From the NCBI RefSeq assembly GCF_002979555.1, contig NZ_PCOZ01000018.1, forward strand, positions 1-64,000: a DNA stretch of 64,000 nucleotides, read 5' to 3'. Positions 26,735 to 33,526 of the stretch are shown here, piece by piece (position 1 is the stretch's first letter; every line of letters starts with the position of its first letter). The notes below the pieces were generated by a model. The model was not told the DNA's origin and made no database searches. It saw only the letters and a program-made list of their open reading frames with translations. Both the position numbers and the translations under genes were made by a program. This DNA comes from Pseudomonas sp. MYb60. GTDB lineage: Bacteria; Pseudomonadota; Gammaproteobacteria; Pseudomonadales; Pseudomonadaceae.

Positions 26735-27820
26735 ATGAGTCAGCAAGCCGTGAAATTTGCCTATTGGGTGCCCAACGTCAGCGGTGGGCTGGTGGTGAGC
26801 AAAATCGAACAGCGCACCCACTGGGGCATCGACTACAACCGCAAACTGGCGCAACTGGCCGAAGCCGCCGGCTTTGAATATGGCCTGACCCAGATCCGCT
26901 TCACCGCCGGCTACGGTGCCGAGAACCAGCATGAATCCGTGGCGTTCAGCCATGCATTGCTGGCGGCGACCACCACACTCAAGGTGATCGCCGCGATCCT
27001 GCCCGGCCCCTGGCAACCAGCCCTGGCAGCCAAGCAACTGGCGACCATCGACCAGCTCACCCACGGACGTATCGCGGTGAACATCGTCAGCGGCTGGTTC
27101 AAGGGTGAATTCCAGGCGATTGGCGAGCACTGGCTGGAGCATGACGAGCGCTATCGACGCTCCGAAGAGTTCATCCGCGCGTTGAAGGGCATCTGGACCC
27201 AGGACGACTTCACCTTCAAGGGTGACTTCTATCGTTTCAACAACTACACCCTCAAGCCCAAGCCCTTGGGCCAGCCGGAAGTGTTCCAGGGCGGCAGTTC
27301 ACGGGCCGCGCGCGACATGGCGGCGCGGGTGTCGGACTGGTACTTCACCAACGGCAACACCCCGGAGGGCATCAAGGCCCAGGTCGATGACATCCGCGCC
27401 AAAGCGGCGGCGAACAATCACCGGGTCAAGGTCGGGGTGAACGCTTTCGTGATCGCCCGCGACACCGAAGAAGAAGCCCGCGCGGTGCTGGCCGAGATCA
27501 TCGACAAGGCCGACCCGGACGCGGTGAATGCGTTTGGCGATGCGGCGCGGCAGGCCGGCAAGGCCTCACCGGAAGGCGAGGGCAACTGGGCCAAATCCAG
27601 CTTTGAGGACCTGGTGCAGTACAACGACGGGTTCAAGACCAATTTGATCGGTACACCCCGGCAGATTGCCGAGCGCATCGTGGCGCTGAAGGCGGTGGGG
27701 GTGGACCTGATCCTGGCGGGGTTCCTGCACTTTCAGGAGGAGGTCGAATATTTCGGCCAGCGCGTATTGCCGTTGGTGCGGGAGTTGGAGGCCAGCGCCT
27801 CGACCCAGCAGGTCGCCTGA
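26735..27820 (+). CDS. sfnG: Dimethylsulfone monooxygenase SfnG
   Basis: A 361-residue FMNH2-dependent monooxygenase of the bacterial luciferase/SsuD family. It converts dimethylsulfone to methanesulfinate/methanesulfonate for sulfur supply. Family features are FAYWVPNVSGGLVVSKIEQR at the N-terminus, AAILPGPWQPALAAKQLATI, RIAVNIVSGWFKGEF and GLPEVFQGG-like SRAARDMAARVSDWYF. The start at 26735 follows a GAGG site and matches homologues; the upstream frame from 26498 is non-coding promoter DNA. A sigma-54 promoter lies upstream and an intrinsic terminator overlaps the stop. The reductase partner (SfnE/SfnF type) is not in the window. Confidence 0.9.
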   Translation: MSQQAVKFAYWVPNVSGGLVVSKIEQRTHWGIDYNRKLAQLAEAAGFEYGLTQIRFTAGYGAENQHESVAFSHALLAATTTLKVIAAILPGPWQPALAAKQLATIDQLTHGRIAVNIVSGWFKGEFQAIGEHWLEHDERYRRSEEFIRALKGIWTQDDFTFKGDFYRFNNYTLKPKPLGQPEVFQGGSSRAARDMAARVSDWYFTNGNTPEGIKAQVDDIRAKAAANNHRVKVGVNAFVIARDTEEEARAVLAEIIDKADPDAVNAFGDAARQAGKASPEGEGNWAKSSFEDLVQYNDGFKTNLIGTPRQIAERIVALKAVGVDLILAGFLHFQEEVEYFGQRVLPLVRELEASASTQQVA

Positions 27821-27839
27821 CGGGCAGGCGCCAGTTTTT
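27814..27839 (+). terminator. Intrinsic terminator of sfnG
   Basis: CGCCTG-ACGGG-CAGGCG (27814-27830) overlaps the stop codon and is followed by CCAGTTTTTG. It lies between convergent sfnG and map. Confidence 0.65.
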
Positions 27840-27850
27840 GTGGTGCGCGG

Positions 27851-28609
27851 CTACGAGGAGGGGGGTTGCAAGGTCAGCACTTCAAAGCCATCCGCCGTCA
27901 CTGCCACGGTGTGCTCCCACTGTGCCGACAGGCTGTTGTCCTTGGTCACCACCGTCCAGCCATCCTTGAGGCTGCGCACTTTCGAGCTGCCCTGGTTGAG
28001 CATCGGCTCCACCGTGAACACCATGCCTTCGCGCAACTCCAGGCCGGTGCCGGGCCGGCCGAAGTGAAGGATCTGCGGTTCTTCATGCATCTGCCGGCCA
28101 ATGCCGTGGCCACAATAGTCGCGCACCACGCTGTAGCCATTGGCCTGGGCGTGGCTCTGGATCGCATGGCCGATATCACCCAGGCGGGCGCCGGGCTTGA
28201 CCTGGCGGATACCGGCCCACATCGCCTCGAAGGTCTGTTCGACCAAACGCCGGGCTTTGGGGGCCACGGTGCCGATCATGTACATCTTGCTGGAATCGGC
28301 GATGTAGCCGCCTTTTTCCAGGGTGATGTCGATGTTGATGATGTCGCCGTCCTTGAGGACTTCCTTCGCGCTTGGCATGCCGTGGCACACCACCTCGTTG
28401 ATCGAGGTGTTGATGCAAAACGGGTAGTCGTATTGCCCCAGGCTGGCCGGGCGGGCCTTGAGTTCGTTGCGGATGAAGGCTTCCACGGCGCTGTCCAGCT
28501 CCAGGGTGGAGCGGCCAGCGGCGACGAACCCGTCGAGCATGGTAAAGACCTGGGCCAGCAGGCGCCCGGATTCACGCATCAGCGCCAGCTGCGCCGTGTT
28601 CTTGATCAT
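27851..28609 (-). CDS. map: Type I methionine aminopeptidase
   Basis: A 252-residue metalloprotease of the pita-bread fold that removes the initiator Met from nascent proteins. The five metal ligands are in the usual order: Asp in IINIDITLEKGG, Asp in YIADSSKMY, His in DYCGHGIGRQMHEEPQI, Glu in MVFTVEPML, and Glu in SAQWEHTVAV. The start at 28609 is fixed by TGATG overlap with the upstream ParD-like gene; the long frame to 28942 reads through that gene. Pseudomonads usually carry another map near rpsB, so this is probably a second copy. Confidence 0.88.
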   Translation of the reverse strand: MIKNTAQLALMRESGRLLAQVFTMLDGFVAAGRSTLELDSAVEAFIRNELKARPASLGQYDYPFCINTSINEVVCHGMPSAKEVLKDGDIINIDITLEKGGYIADSSKMYMIGTVAPKARRLVEQTFEAMWAGIRQVKPGARLGDIGHAIQSHAQANGYSVVRDYCGHGIGRQMHEEPQILHFGRPGTGLELREGMVFTVEPMLNQGSSKVRSLKDGWTVVTKDNSLSAQWEHTVAVTADGFEVLTLQPPSS

Positions 28610-28809
28610 CAGCTGCGCCCCCGGATCAGGTCGGGCTTGTCCAGCAACAGTTTGTTGATCAATTCGTGGTAGGGCAGGCTTGGGTTCAGCTCGGCGAGCA
28701 GGCCGATCTTGATCCAGAACTCGGCCTGGGCGTTGATCGAGCGGTCCATGGCGGCGCTTGCCATGCGCAGTTGTTCGTGCAGTTGGTCGGTGATCTTGAC
28801 GATGCCCAT
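28609..28809 (-). CDS. ParD-like antitoxin-family protein
   Basis: A 66-residue protein starting MGIVKITDQLHEQLRMASAA and containing MDRSINAQAEFWIKIGLLAE. This is the ribbon-helix-helix-like pattern of the ParD_like family (PF11903 by recollection). An ATG at 28809 is preferred over a GTG at 28818 because homologues begin MGIVKI. The stop overlaps the map ATG as TGATG, so the two are translationally coupled. No ParE-type toxin gene is adjacent. A palindrome upstream (28840-28858) could be an autoregulatory operator. The biological role is unknown. Confidence 0.72.
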   Translation of the reverse strand: MGIVKITDQLHEQLRMASAAMDRSINAQAEFWIKIGLLAELNPSLPYHELINKLLLDKPDLIRGRS

Positions 28810-28839
28810 GAGGTTCACTGTGCTGGATTGATAGATGAA

Positions 28840-28858
28840 GCGTATACGTTTCGTATGC
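28840..28858. promoter_or_regulatory. Palindrome in the parD-like / ilvA divergent region
   Basis: GCGTATACGTTTCGTATGC contains a perfect 8-bp palindrome (CGTATACG) and an inverted CGTATGC half-site three bases away. It lies 31 bp upstream of the ParD-like ATG and before the ilvA leader promoter. This is consistent with a ribbon-helix-helix operator, but no binding evidence exists. Confidence 0.4.
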
Positions 28859-28875
28859 CGAGAGTAAACATTTTG

Positions 28876-28905
28876 TTGACGTCATTGGTTGCCGCCGGGT
28901 AAGTT
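28876..28905 (+). promoter_or_regulatory. Sigma-70 promoter of the ilvA leader
   Basis: TTGACG (28876-28881), an 18-bp spacer and TAAGTT (28900-28905) form a good -35/-10 pair. The expected start point at about 28911-28913 coincides with the leader-peptide ATG, so the leader may be translated from a leaderless or near-leaderless RNA. Confidence 0.5.
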
Positions 28906-28911
28906 CGGTGC

Positions 28912-28977
28912 ATGACTTTCCAAGCCTTTCGCAGCCAGCCAAGCATTATTACCGCCATTCCTCATATGGCGGGATAG
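28912..28977 (+). CDS. Leader peptide of the threonine deaminase attenuator
   Basis: A 21-codon open frame (ATG at 28912, TAG at 28975-28977) contains the run SIITAIP, written ATT ATT ACC GCC ATT at 28945-28959. Three Ile and one Thr codons thus lie together, just before and within the first arm of a hairpin set. Isoleucine is the end product of the pathway begun by the next gene, so charging of tRNA-Ile would set ribosome position here. It has no strong Shine-Dalgarno site, and a promoter ends six bases before it. The call rests on codon content and precise placement relative to the RNA structures, not on homology. Confidence 0.7.
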   Translation: MTFQAFRSQPSIITAIPHMAG

Positions 28978-29024
28978 CACACGGCTGCACCCAAACCCGC
29001 CCTAGAGGCGGGTTTTGTTTTTCC
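28952..29024 (+). promoter_or_regulatory. Transcription attenuator of ilvA (1:2, 2:3, 3:4 hairpins)
   Basis: Region 1 is CCGCCAT (28952-28958) and region 2 is ATGGCGGG (28966-28973). Region 3 is ACCCGCC (28995-29001) and region 4 is GGCGGGTT (29007-29014), followed by TTGTTTTT. Pairing 1:2 leaves 3:4 as an intrinsic terminator. A ribosome stalled on the Ile codons would cover region 1 and let 2:3 (GGCGGG with CCCGCC) form instead, allowing read-through into ilvA at 29062. All pairings are perfect Watson-Crick by inspection. Confidence 0.75.
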
Positions 29025-29061
29025 GTCTCCAGCGCCCTTTTTGCAAAGCCAGGAGACACCC

Positions 29062-30072
29062 ATGAACACCCGCACCCTCGACACGGCCCTGCTTGAACAC
29101 TATGTGAAAAAGATCCTCGCTGCGCCGGTCTACGACCTGGCGGTGCGCACGCCCCTGCAAGCGGCACCGGCCCTGTCGGCGCTGCTGGGCAACACGGTGC
29201 TGCTCAAGCGCGAGGACCTGCAACCGACCTTTTCCTTCAAGATCCGCGGGGCCTACAACAAGCTGGTGCAACTGAGCGAAGCGCAGAAAGCCCGGGGCGT
29301 GGTCACGGCTTCGGCCGGCAACCATGCCCAGGGCGTGGCGCTGGCGGCGCGGGAGCTGGGGATCAGCGCGCGGATCGTCATGCCCGCTACCACACCGGAG
29401 TTGAAGGTACTGGGGGTGCGGTCGCGGGGGGCCGAAGCGGTGTTGCACGGCGAGAGTTTCCCGTTTGCCCTGGCCCATGCGTTGCAACTGGCCGAAGCCA
29501 CGGGTTGCACCTTTGTGTCGCCGTTCGATGACCCGGAGGTGATCGCAGGCCAGGGCACCGTGGCGATGGAGATCCTGCGCCAGCAGCAAGGGCCGCTGGA
29601 AGCTATCTTCGTGCCGGTGGGCGGGGGTGGCCTGATCGCCGGTATCGCCGCCTACGTCAAGTACCTTCGGCCTGAGGTGCGCATCATTGGTGTCGAACCC
29701 GAAGGTTCCAGTTGCCTGTTGGCGGCTCTGCAGGCGGGTGAGCGAGTGGTGCTGCCGAGTGTCGACGGGTTTGCCGACGGCACGGCAGTCGCGCAGGTGG
29801 GCGCCCATGGCTTTGATATCTGCCGGGACTGGGTGGATGAGGTGCTCACCGTCAGCAATGACGAGCTGTGCAGCGCGATCAAGCTGATCTACGACGACAC
29901 CCGTTCCATCACCGAACCGTCGGGCGCGTTGGCGGTGGCCGGGGTTCGCACGTATGTCGCTCGTCATGGGGTACGTGGAAAGACGCTGGTGGCGATCAAT
30001 TCAGGCGCCAACATCAACTTTGATAGTTTGCGACATGTTGCAGAAAGAGTGGCGGCTTACACGGCTGCATGA
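29062..30072 (+). CDS. ilvA: Threonine ammonia-lyase (short form, no ACT domain)
   Basis: A 336-residue fold-type II PLP enzyme that deaminates threonine to 2-oxobutyrate, the first step to isoleucine. The PLP Lys60 is in PTFSFKIRGAYNKL. The phosphate/substrate loops are ASAGNHAQGVALAA and VPVGGGGLIAGIAAY, and the C-terminal part has ITEPSGALAVAG and NSGANINFD. The classical biosynthetic enzyme is about 500 residues with a C-terminal ACT-like regulatory domain for isoleucine; that domain is absent here. The start at 29062 follows AGGAGA. An attenuator with Ile/Thr codons precedes it, which supports a biosynthetic rather than purely catabolic role. Confidence 0.88.
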   Translation: MNTRTLDTALLEHYVKKILAAPVYDLAVRTPLQAAPALSALLGNTVLLKREDLQPTFSFKIRGAYNKLVQLSEAQKARGVVTASAGNHAQGVALAARELGISARIVMPATTPELKVLGVRSRGAEAVLHGESFPFALAHALQLAEATGCTFVSPFDDPEVIAGQGTVAMEILRQQQGPLEAIFVPVGGGGLIAGIAAYVKYLRPEVRIIGVEPEGSSCLLAALQAGERVVLPSVDGFADGTAVAQVGAHGFDICRDWVDEVLTVSNDELCSAIKLIYDDTRSITEPSGALAVAGVRTYVARHGVRGKTLVAINSGANINFDSLRHVAERVAAYTAA

Positions 30073-30158
30073 TTAAACGGGCGGGGTTAAACGTTTAATC
30101 CTGGCCGTTCGACGACGATTAAACCTGTCCATGTTTAATGCGCCGTGAGTTATATAAC
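30071..30158. promoter_or_regulatory. Cluster of GATTAAAC half-sites upstream of DUF1652 gene
   Basis: The 225-bp gap after ilvA holds GATTAAAC at 30071 (overlapping the ilvA stop) and the palindrome TTAAACGTTTAA at 30087-30098. GTTTAATC at 30093-30100 is inverted relative to GATTAAAC at 30117-30124, and a further GTTTAAT lies at 30133-30139. A perfect palindrome GTTATATAAC (30149-30158), which could serve as a -10, follows. The spacing looks like a multi-site operator for an unidentified regulator of the DUF1652 gene. Confidence 0.4.
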
Positions 30159-30297
30159 AACAGTGTTTACTTATGAGGAAAAGTTACAACGGCAGCGAAT
30201 CCTGCCGAGTAATCTTGGGCACTACAAGCGCCTGCCAAGGTTGGCGAGGCGCTGTCTCAACCCCTGATTGGCGGTCTCATCAAAGGAGAGGTTGTCC

Positions 30298-30567
30298 ATG
30301 CTTTCAGAACTCGAACTTCGCAGCATTATTGAAGGAAGTTTCCTGCCCAAACGGTGCGAATGCATCAAAGCCGAAGACGCTTCGCTGACGATCAAAGTCT
30401 ATGACGACATTGACCGTGACCGAGTTGATTTGGAAGTCAAAGGTATAAACGCTGACAAACTCGACAGCAGTCGAGCCATCTGCAACCTGATAACCGGGTT
30501 GCGTGAAGACCTCAAGCACAACCATCCGCCCGTCCTGCAAAGAACGGCAGGTCGGGCCTTGCATTAG
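30298..30567 (+). CDS. DUF1652 family protein
   Basis: An 89-residue cytoplasmic protein with the Pseudomonas DUF1652 pattern: MLSELELRSIIEGSFLPKRC, then SLTIKVYDD and ICNLITGLREDLK. The start at 30298 follows a strong AAAGGAGAG site seven bases upstream and matches family proteins. The family has no known function. The last four bases overlap the 3' end of the convergent gene. Upstream lies an unusual cluster of ATTAAAC motifs that may control it. Confidence 0.8.
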   Translation: MLSELELRSIIEGSFLPKRCECIKAEDASLTIKVYDDIDRDRVDLEVKGINADKLDSSRAICNLITGLREDLKHNHPPVLQRTAGRALH

Positions 30568-30959
30568 ACCGAAGTGTGCGCTTGAGCGGCGGTAGAGCGG
30601 TGGGCCTGGAGAAATGCCAGGCCCAACATCGCCTCTGTTGCCACTGCCAGCAGGATGCCGGGTCCGGCATTGCCGCTGAGCCAGTCACTGAATCCCAATA
30701 TGCCCAACATCAGGCAGCCGGTGCTGAACCCTGCGGTCATGGCGCGTCGTGTGTCTGAGGGTGGCGCGTGGCGAGCGCGGTAGAACATCACACCGATGGC
30801 CAGGAACAGCGCGGCATTGCGGCGGGACACCAGCCCGGTGGCGCTGGAGTACTCCACGCTCCACATCCACAGCAACAGGTTGGGACGCAGGCCCCAGGCC
30901 ATGGCGAGGGCGAAGCAGAGCAGGGCGGTAAACGTGGCGAGGGAGCGAAAACTCAGCAT
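30564..30959 (-). CDS. Conserved hypothetical membrane protein (four segments)
   Basis: A 131-residue protein with about four hydrophobic helices: LATFTALLCFALAMAWGL, NAALFLAIGVMFY, GFSTGCLMLGILGFSDWL and GPGILLAVATEAMLGLAFL. It has no recognised catalytic motif. It has the size and spacing of small DUF4345-like or YphA-like membrane proteins, but I cannot place it. It is convergent with the DUF1652 gene and 57 bp upstream of mtlZ on the same strand. It is not obviously part of the mannitol operon. Confidence 0.6.
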   Translation of the reverse strand: MLSFRSLATFTALLCFALAMAWGLRPNLLLWMWSVEYSSATGLVSRRNAALFLAIGVMFYRARHAPPSDTRRAMTAGFSTGCLMLGILGFSDWLSGNAGPGILLAVATEAMLGLAFLQAHRSTAAQAHTSV

Positions 30960-31016
30960 GGCGAATCCTTTCGGCCGTATGACAAGCGCGCAAGCCTACT
31001 CCCTTTTCCCCGATTC

Positions 31017-31952
31017 CTACAGTTGATCGCGATAGGGCAGGTCCGGACCGGTCTTGGTGCAGGTCAGTGCAGCAGCACGAACAGCAAAGCCCAGCATGCT
31101 GTCGATCTGCGCCCGCGTCAGTTGTTGCAGGCCCTGCACGGAATCCAGCTGCTGCTCGGTCAACCAGGCAATCAAGGCCGCCTGGAAGGTATCGCCAGCC
31201 CCCACCGTATCGGCCATGGCGATGGTGACGGCGGGTGCCGACCACGTGCCGTGCTGACGGCTGAATACGCTGGCGCCATCGCCGCCCCGGGTCAGAAACA
31301 CCAATTGGCAACGGTGCTGCAACCAGCCCTGCAGCACGCTTTCCGGCGATTGGTCGGGGTAGAGCAGGTGCAGGTCTTCGTCGCTGACCTTGATCAGGTC
31401 GGCATGCTTGACCAGTTCCGCCACGCGGTCCCGCCACTGCTGGATATCCGGCTGCGGGTTAAGGCGCACGTTGGGGTCGAGGCTGATCAGGCGTTTGCCA
31501 CTTTCGCGCCGGACCAACTGCAACAAGGTGTCGCCGATTGGCTGCACCACCAGGGAAAACGAGCCCACATGCAGCCCGCGAATGTCTTCGCCCAGCGCCG
31601 GCAAGTGTGCGACTTCCAGCAGTCGGTCGGCGCAGCCTTCGCCGCGAAAGTTGTACTGCGGCGAACCGTCGGCACCCACGGCCACCATCGACAGGGTGGT
31701 CGGCGCCGCAAACTCCACCAGGAACTGCTCGCTCACGCCTTCATCCCTGAGCACCTGCAGCAGGCGCCGCCCGAGAAAATCCGTGGACAACCCGCCAAAC
31801 AGCCCGGCGTTGATGCCCAGGCGGCGCAGCCCCACTGCGACGTTGAAGGGCGAACCACCGGCGATTGCCTTGTAATTGACCGTGGAAGCCTGCCCGCTGG
31901 CACCCTCCTCGCTGAAAAAATCGAACAGCGCTTCGCCACACACCAGATACAT
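31017..31952 (-). CDS. mtlZ: Fructokinase (PfkB family)
   Basis: A 311-residue ribokinase-family kinase and the last gene of the mannitol operon. It phosphorylates the fructose made by MtlD to fructose 6-phosphate. PfkB signatures are AGGSPFNVAVGLRRLGI near residue 33 and DTVGAGDTFQAALIAWL near the C-terminus, including the catalytic Asp. Upstream xylB ends 12 bp before its ATG. The pairing matches the mtlYZ genes known in P. fluorescens. Confidence 0.88.
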   Translation of the reverse strand: MYLVCGEALFDFFSEEGASGQASTVNYKAIAGGSPFNVAVGLRRLGINAGLFGGLSTDFLGRRLLQVLRDEGVSEQFLVEFAAPTTLSMVAVGADGSPQYNFRGEGCADRLLEVAHLPALGEDIRGLHVGSFSLVVQPIGDTLLQLVRRESGKRLISLDPNVRLNPQPDIQQWRDRVAELVKHADLIKVSDEDLHLLYPDQSPESVLQGWLQHRCQLVFLTRGGDGASVFSRQHGTWSAPAVTIAMADTVGAGDTFQAALIAWLTEQQLDSVQGLQQLTRAQIDSMLGFAVRAAALTCTKTGPDLPYRDQL

Positions 31953-31964
31953 AATCGTTCGCTC

Positions 31965-33446
31965 TTAAAGGGTTGCCACGAGCCGCTGGTAGCGCTCGTA
32001 AGCCTGTTGATAGGCACCGACGTTGGCCGCCACCGGCAAGGTGCGGCTGGCGGAGTCGACGCTCACGCATTTGTCGCACAGGCGGGTCAGCGACTCGCCG
32101 GACCGGCTCCACGCGGCCTGGATCGCAGCGCCCAGGGCGGCTGCTTCCGGCTGTTCGGTGCAGACCACTTCGGTGTTCATGATATCGGCGACCATCTGCC
32201 GCCATACCGGGCTTTTCGAGCCGCCGCCGATCAGGCGAATGCTCTGGCTTTGCAGGCCGGTCTGGCGCAACAGGTCGAGGCCATAACGCAGGCCGAAGGT
32301 GGTGCCTTCGACCACCGCGCGGCACAGGTTGGCGCGGGTCAGGTTGGACATGTTCAGGCCGTGCAGGCTGCCGGTGGCGTGGGGCAGGGCGGGCACGCGT
32401 TCGCCGTTGAGGAAGGGCAGCATGCTCACCCCGTCCGCGCCGATGGGGGCCTGTTCGACCAAGGCGTTGAAGGCCTCCAGGTCCAGCTCGAACAGCTCGC
32501 GCATCACCCCGGTGGCGTTGGTCAGGTTCATGGTGCAGATCAGCGGCAACCAGCCGCCGCTGGACGAACAGAACGTGGCCACGGACGCTTGCGGGCTCAC
32601 ATTGGCCTGATCGGCAAACGCATACACCGTGCCCGATGAGCCCAGGCTCATGGTGATCACCCCTGGCGCAATATTGCCGGTGCCGATGGCGCCCATCATG
32701 TTGTCGCCGCCGCCGCTGGACACCTGGGCATTGGGGTTGATGCCCAGGCGTTCGGCAATGGCGGGCAGCAGCGTGCCGACGTTTTCGTCAGCCTCGATCA
32801 GGGCCGGCAAGGCACGTTCCAGCCGACCACTGGGGTCGATGTGCTGGAGCAGCGCCACGTCCCATTCACGCGTGCGTACATTGAAATAACCGGTGCCCGA
32901 CGCATCGCCGTATTCGGCGACGGCACGGCCGGTGAGCCAGTAGTTGAGGTAGTCATGGGGCAGCAGGATATGGGCAATGCGTGCGAACACCTGCGGGTGT
33001 TGCTCCAGGGTCCACAGCAGCTTGGAGACCGTATAGCCCGGCGCAATCGCCACGCCGAGGCGTTCCAGCGAGCCGCTTTCACCGCCCAGGTAGGCCAGCA
33101 GGCGGTCGTTTTCCGGCGCGGTCTCGGTGTCGCACCACAGCTTGGCCGGGCGCAGGACCTGGCCGTTGTCATCCAGCAGGACCAGGCCATGCTGCTGGCC
33201 GGACACGCCGATGCCGAGGATGTCCTGACCCTCTACGCCGGCCTGTTGCAGGGCGCGGTGGGTGGCGTCGGTGAAGGCGTCGAGCCATTCTTCGGTGTGT
33301 TGTTCGCGCCGGCCGTTGGCGCCACTGATCAAGGTGTGCGCGGCAGCGCCCAGGCCGAGTACCTTGCCGCTGGTGGCGTCGAGGACGATGGCCTTGGTGC
33401 CCTGGGTACCGCAGTCGATGCCGAGGTAGAGGTTTTGCTGGGTCAT
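31965..33446 (-). CDS. xylB: Xylulokinase (MtlY), FGGY family
   Basis: A 493-residue FGGY-family carbohydrate kinase that phosphorylates D-xylulose, formed when the polyol dehydrogenase oxidises D-arabitol. Motifs are the N-terminal phosphate loop YLGIDCGTQGTKAIVLDA, GVSGQQHGLVLLD, DYLNYWLTG, and the C-terminal ATP-binding LIGGGSKSPVWRQMVADI with EAAALGAAIQAAW. The start at 33446 follows a GGAG-like site; the frame continues upstream to 33596 through REP-containing spacer that is not coding. A REP hairpin and a CA-type motif lie in the gap from mtlD. Confidence 0.9.
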   Translation of the reverse strand: MTQQNLYLGIDCGTQGTKAIVLDATSGKVLGLGAAAHTLISGANGRREQHTEEWLDAFTDATHRALQQAGVEGQDILGIGVSGQQHGLVLLDDNGQVLRPAKLWCDTETAPENDRLLAYLGGESGSLERLGVAIAPGYTVSKLLWTLEQHPQVFARIAHILLPHDYLNYWLTGRAVAEYGDASGTGYFNVRTREWDVALLQHIDPSGRLERALPALIEADENVGTLLPAIAERLGINPNAQVSSGGGDNMMGAIGTGNIAPGVITMSLGSSGTVYAFADQANVSPQASVATFCSSSGGWLPLICTMNLTNATGVMRELFELDLEAFNALVEQAPIGADGVSMLPFLNGERVPALPHATGSLHGLNMSNLTRANLCRAVVEGTTFGLRYGLDLLRQTGLQSQSIRLIGGGSKSPVWRQMVADIMNTEVVCTEQPEAAALGAAIQAAWSRSGESLTRLCDKCVSVDSASRTLPVAANVGAYQQAYERYQRLVATL

Positions 33447-33465
33447 GGTGGAGTGCTCAGCAGTA

Positions 33466-33473
33466 TTATTTTT
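33466..33473 (-). promoter_or_regulatory. CA-type motif upstream of xylB
   Basis: AAAAATAA on the minus strand, about 20 bases before the xylB ATG, fits AANAANAA. It is A-rich and therefore a weaker match than those at mtlE and kguE. Confidence 0.3.
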
Positions 33474-33496
33474 TTGGGTTGGAAACTCGGTCAAAT

Positions 33497-33522
33497 GTGG
33501 GAGCGGGATTGCTCGCTCCCCC
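33497..33522. repeat. REP hairpin between mtlD and xylB
   Basis: A GGGAGCG...CGCTCCC hairpin with core GGATTGCT lies just after the mtlD stop. A single REP within the operon may modulate mRNA stability between the two segments. Confidence 0.75.
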
Positions 33523-33526
33523 ATGG

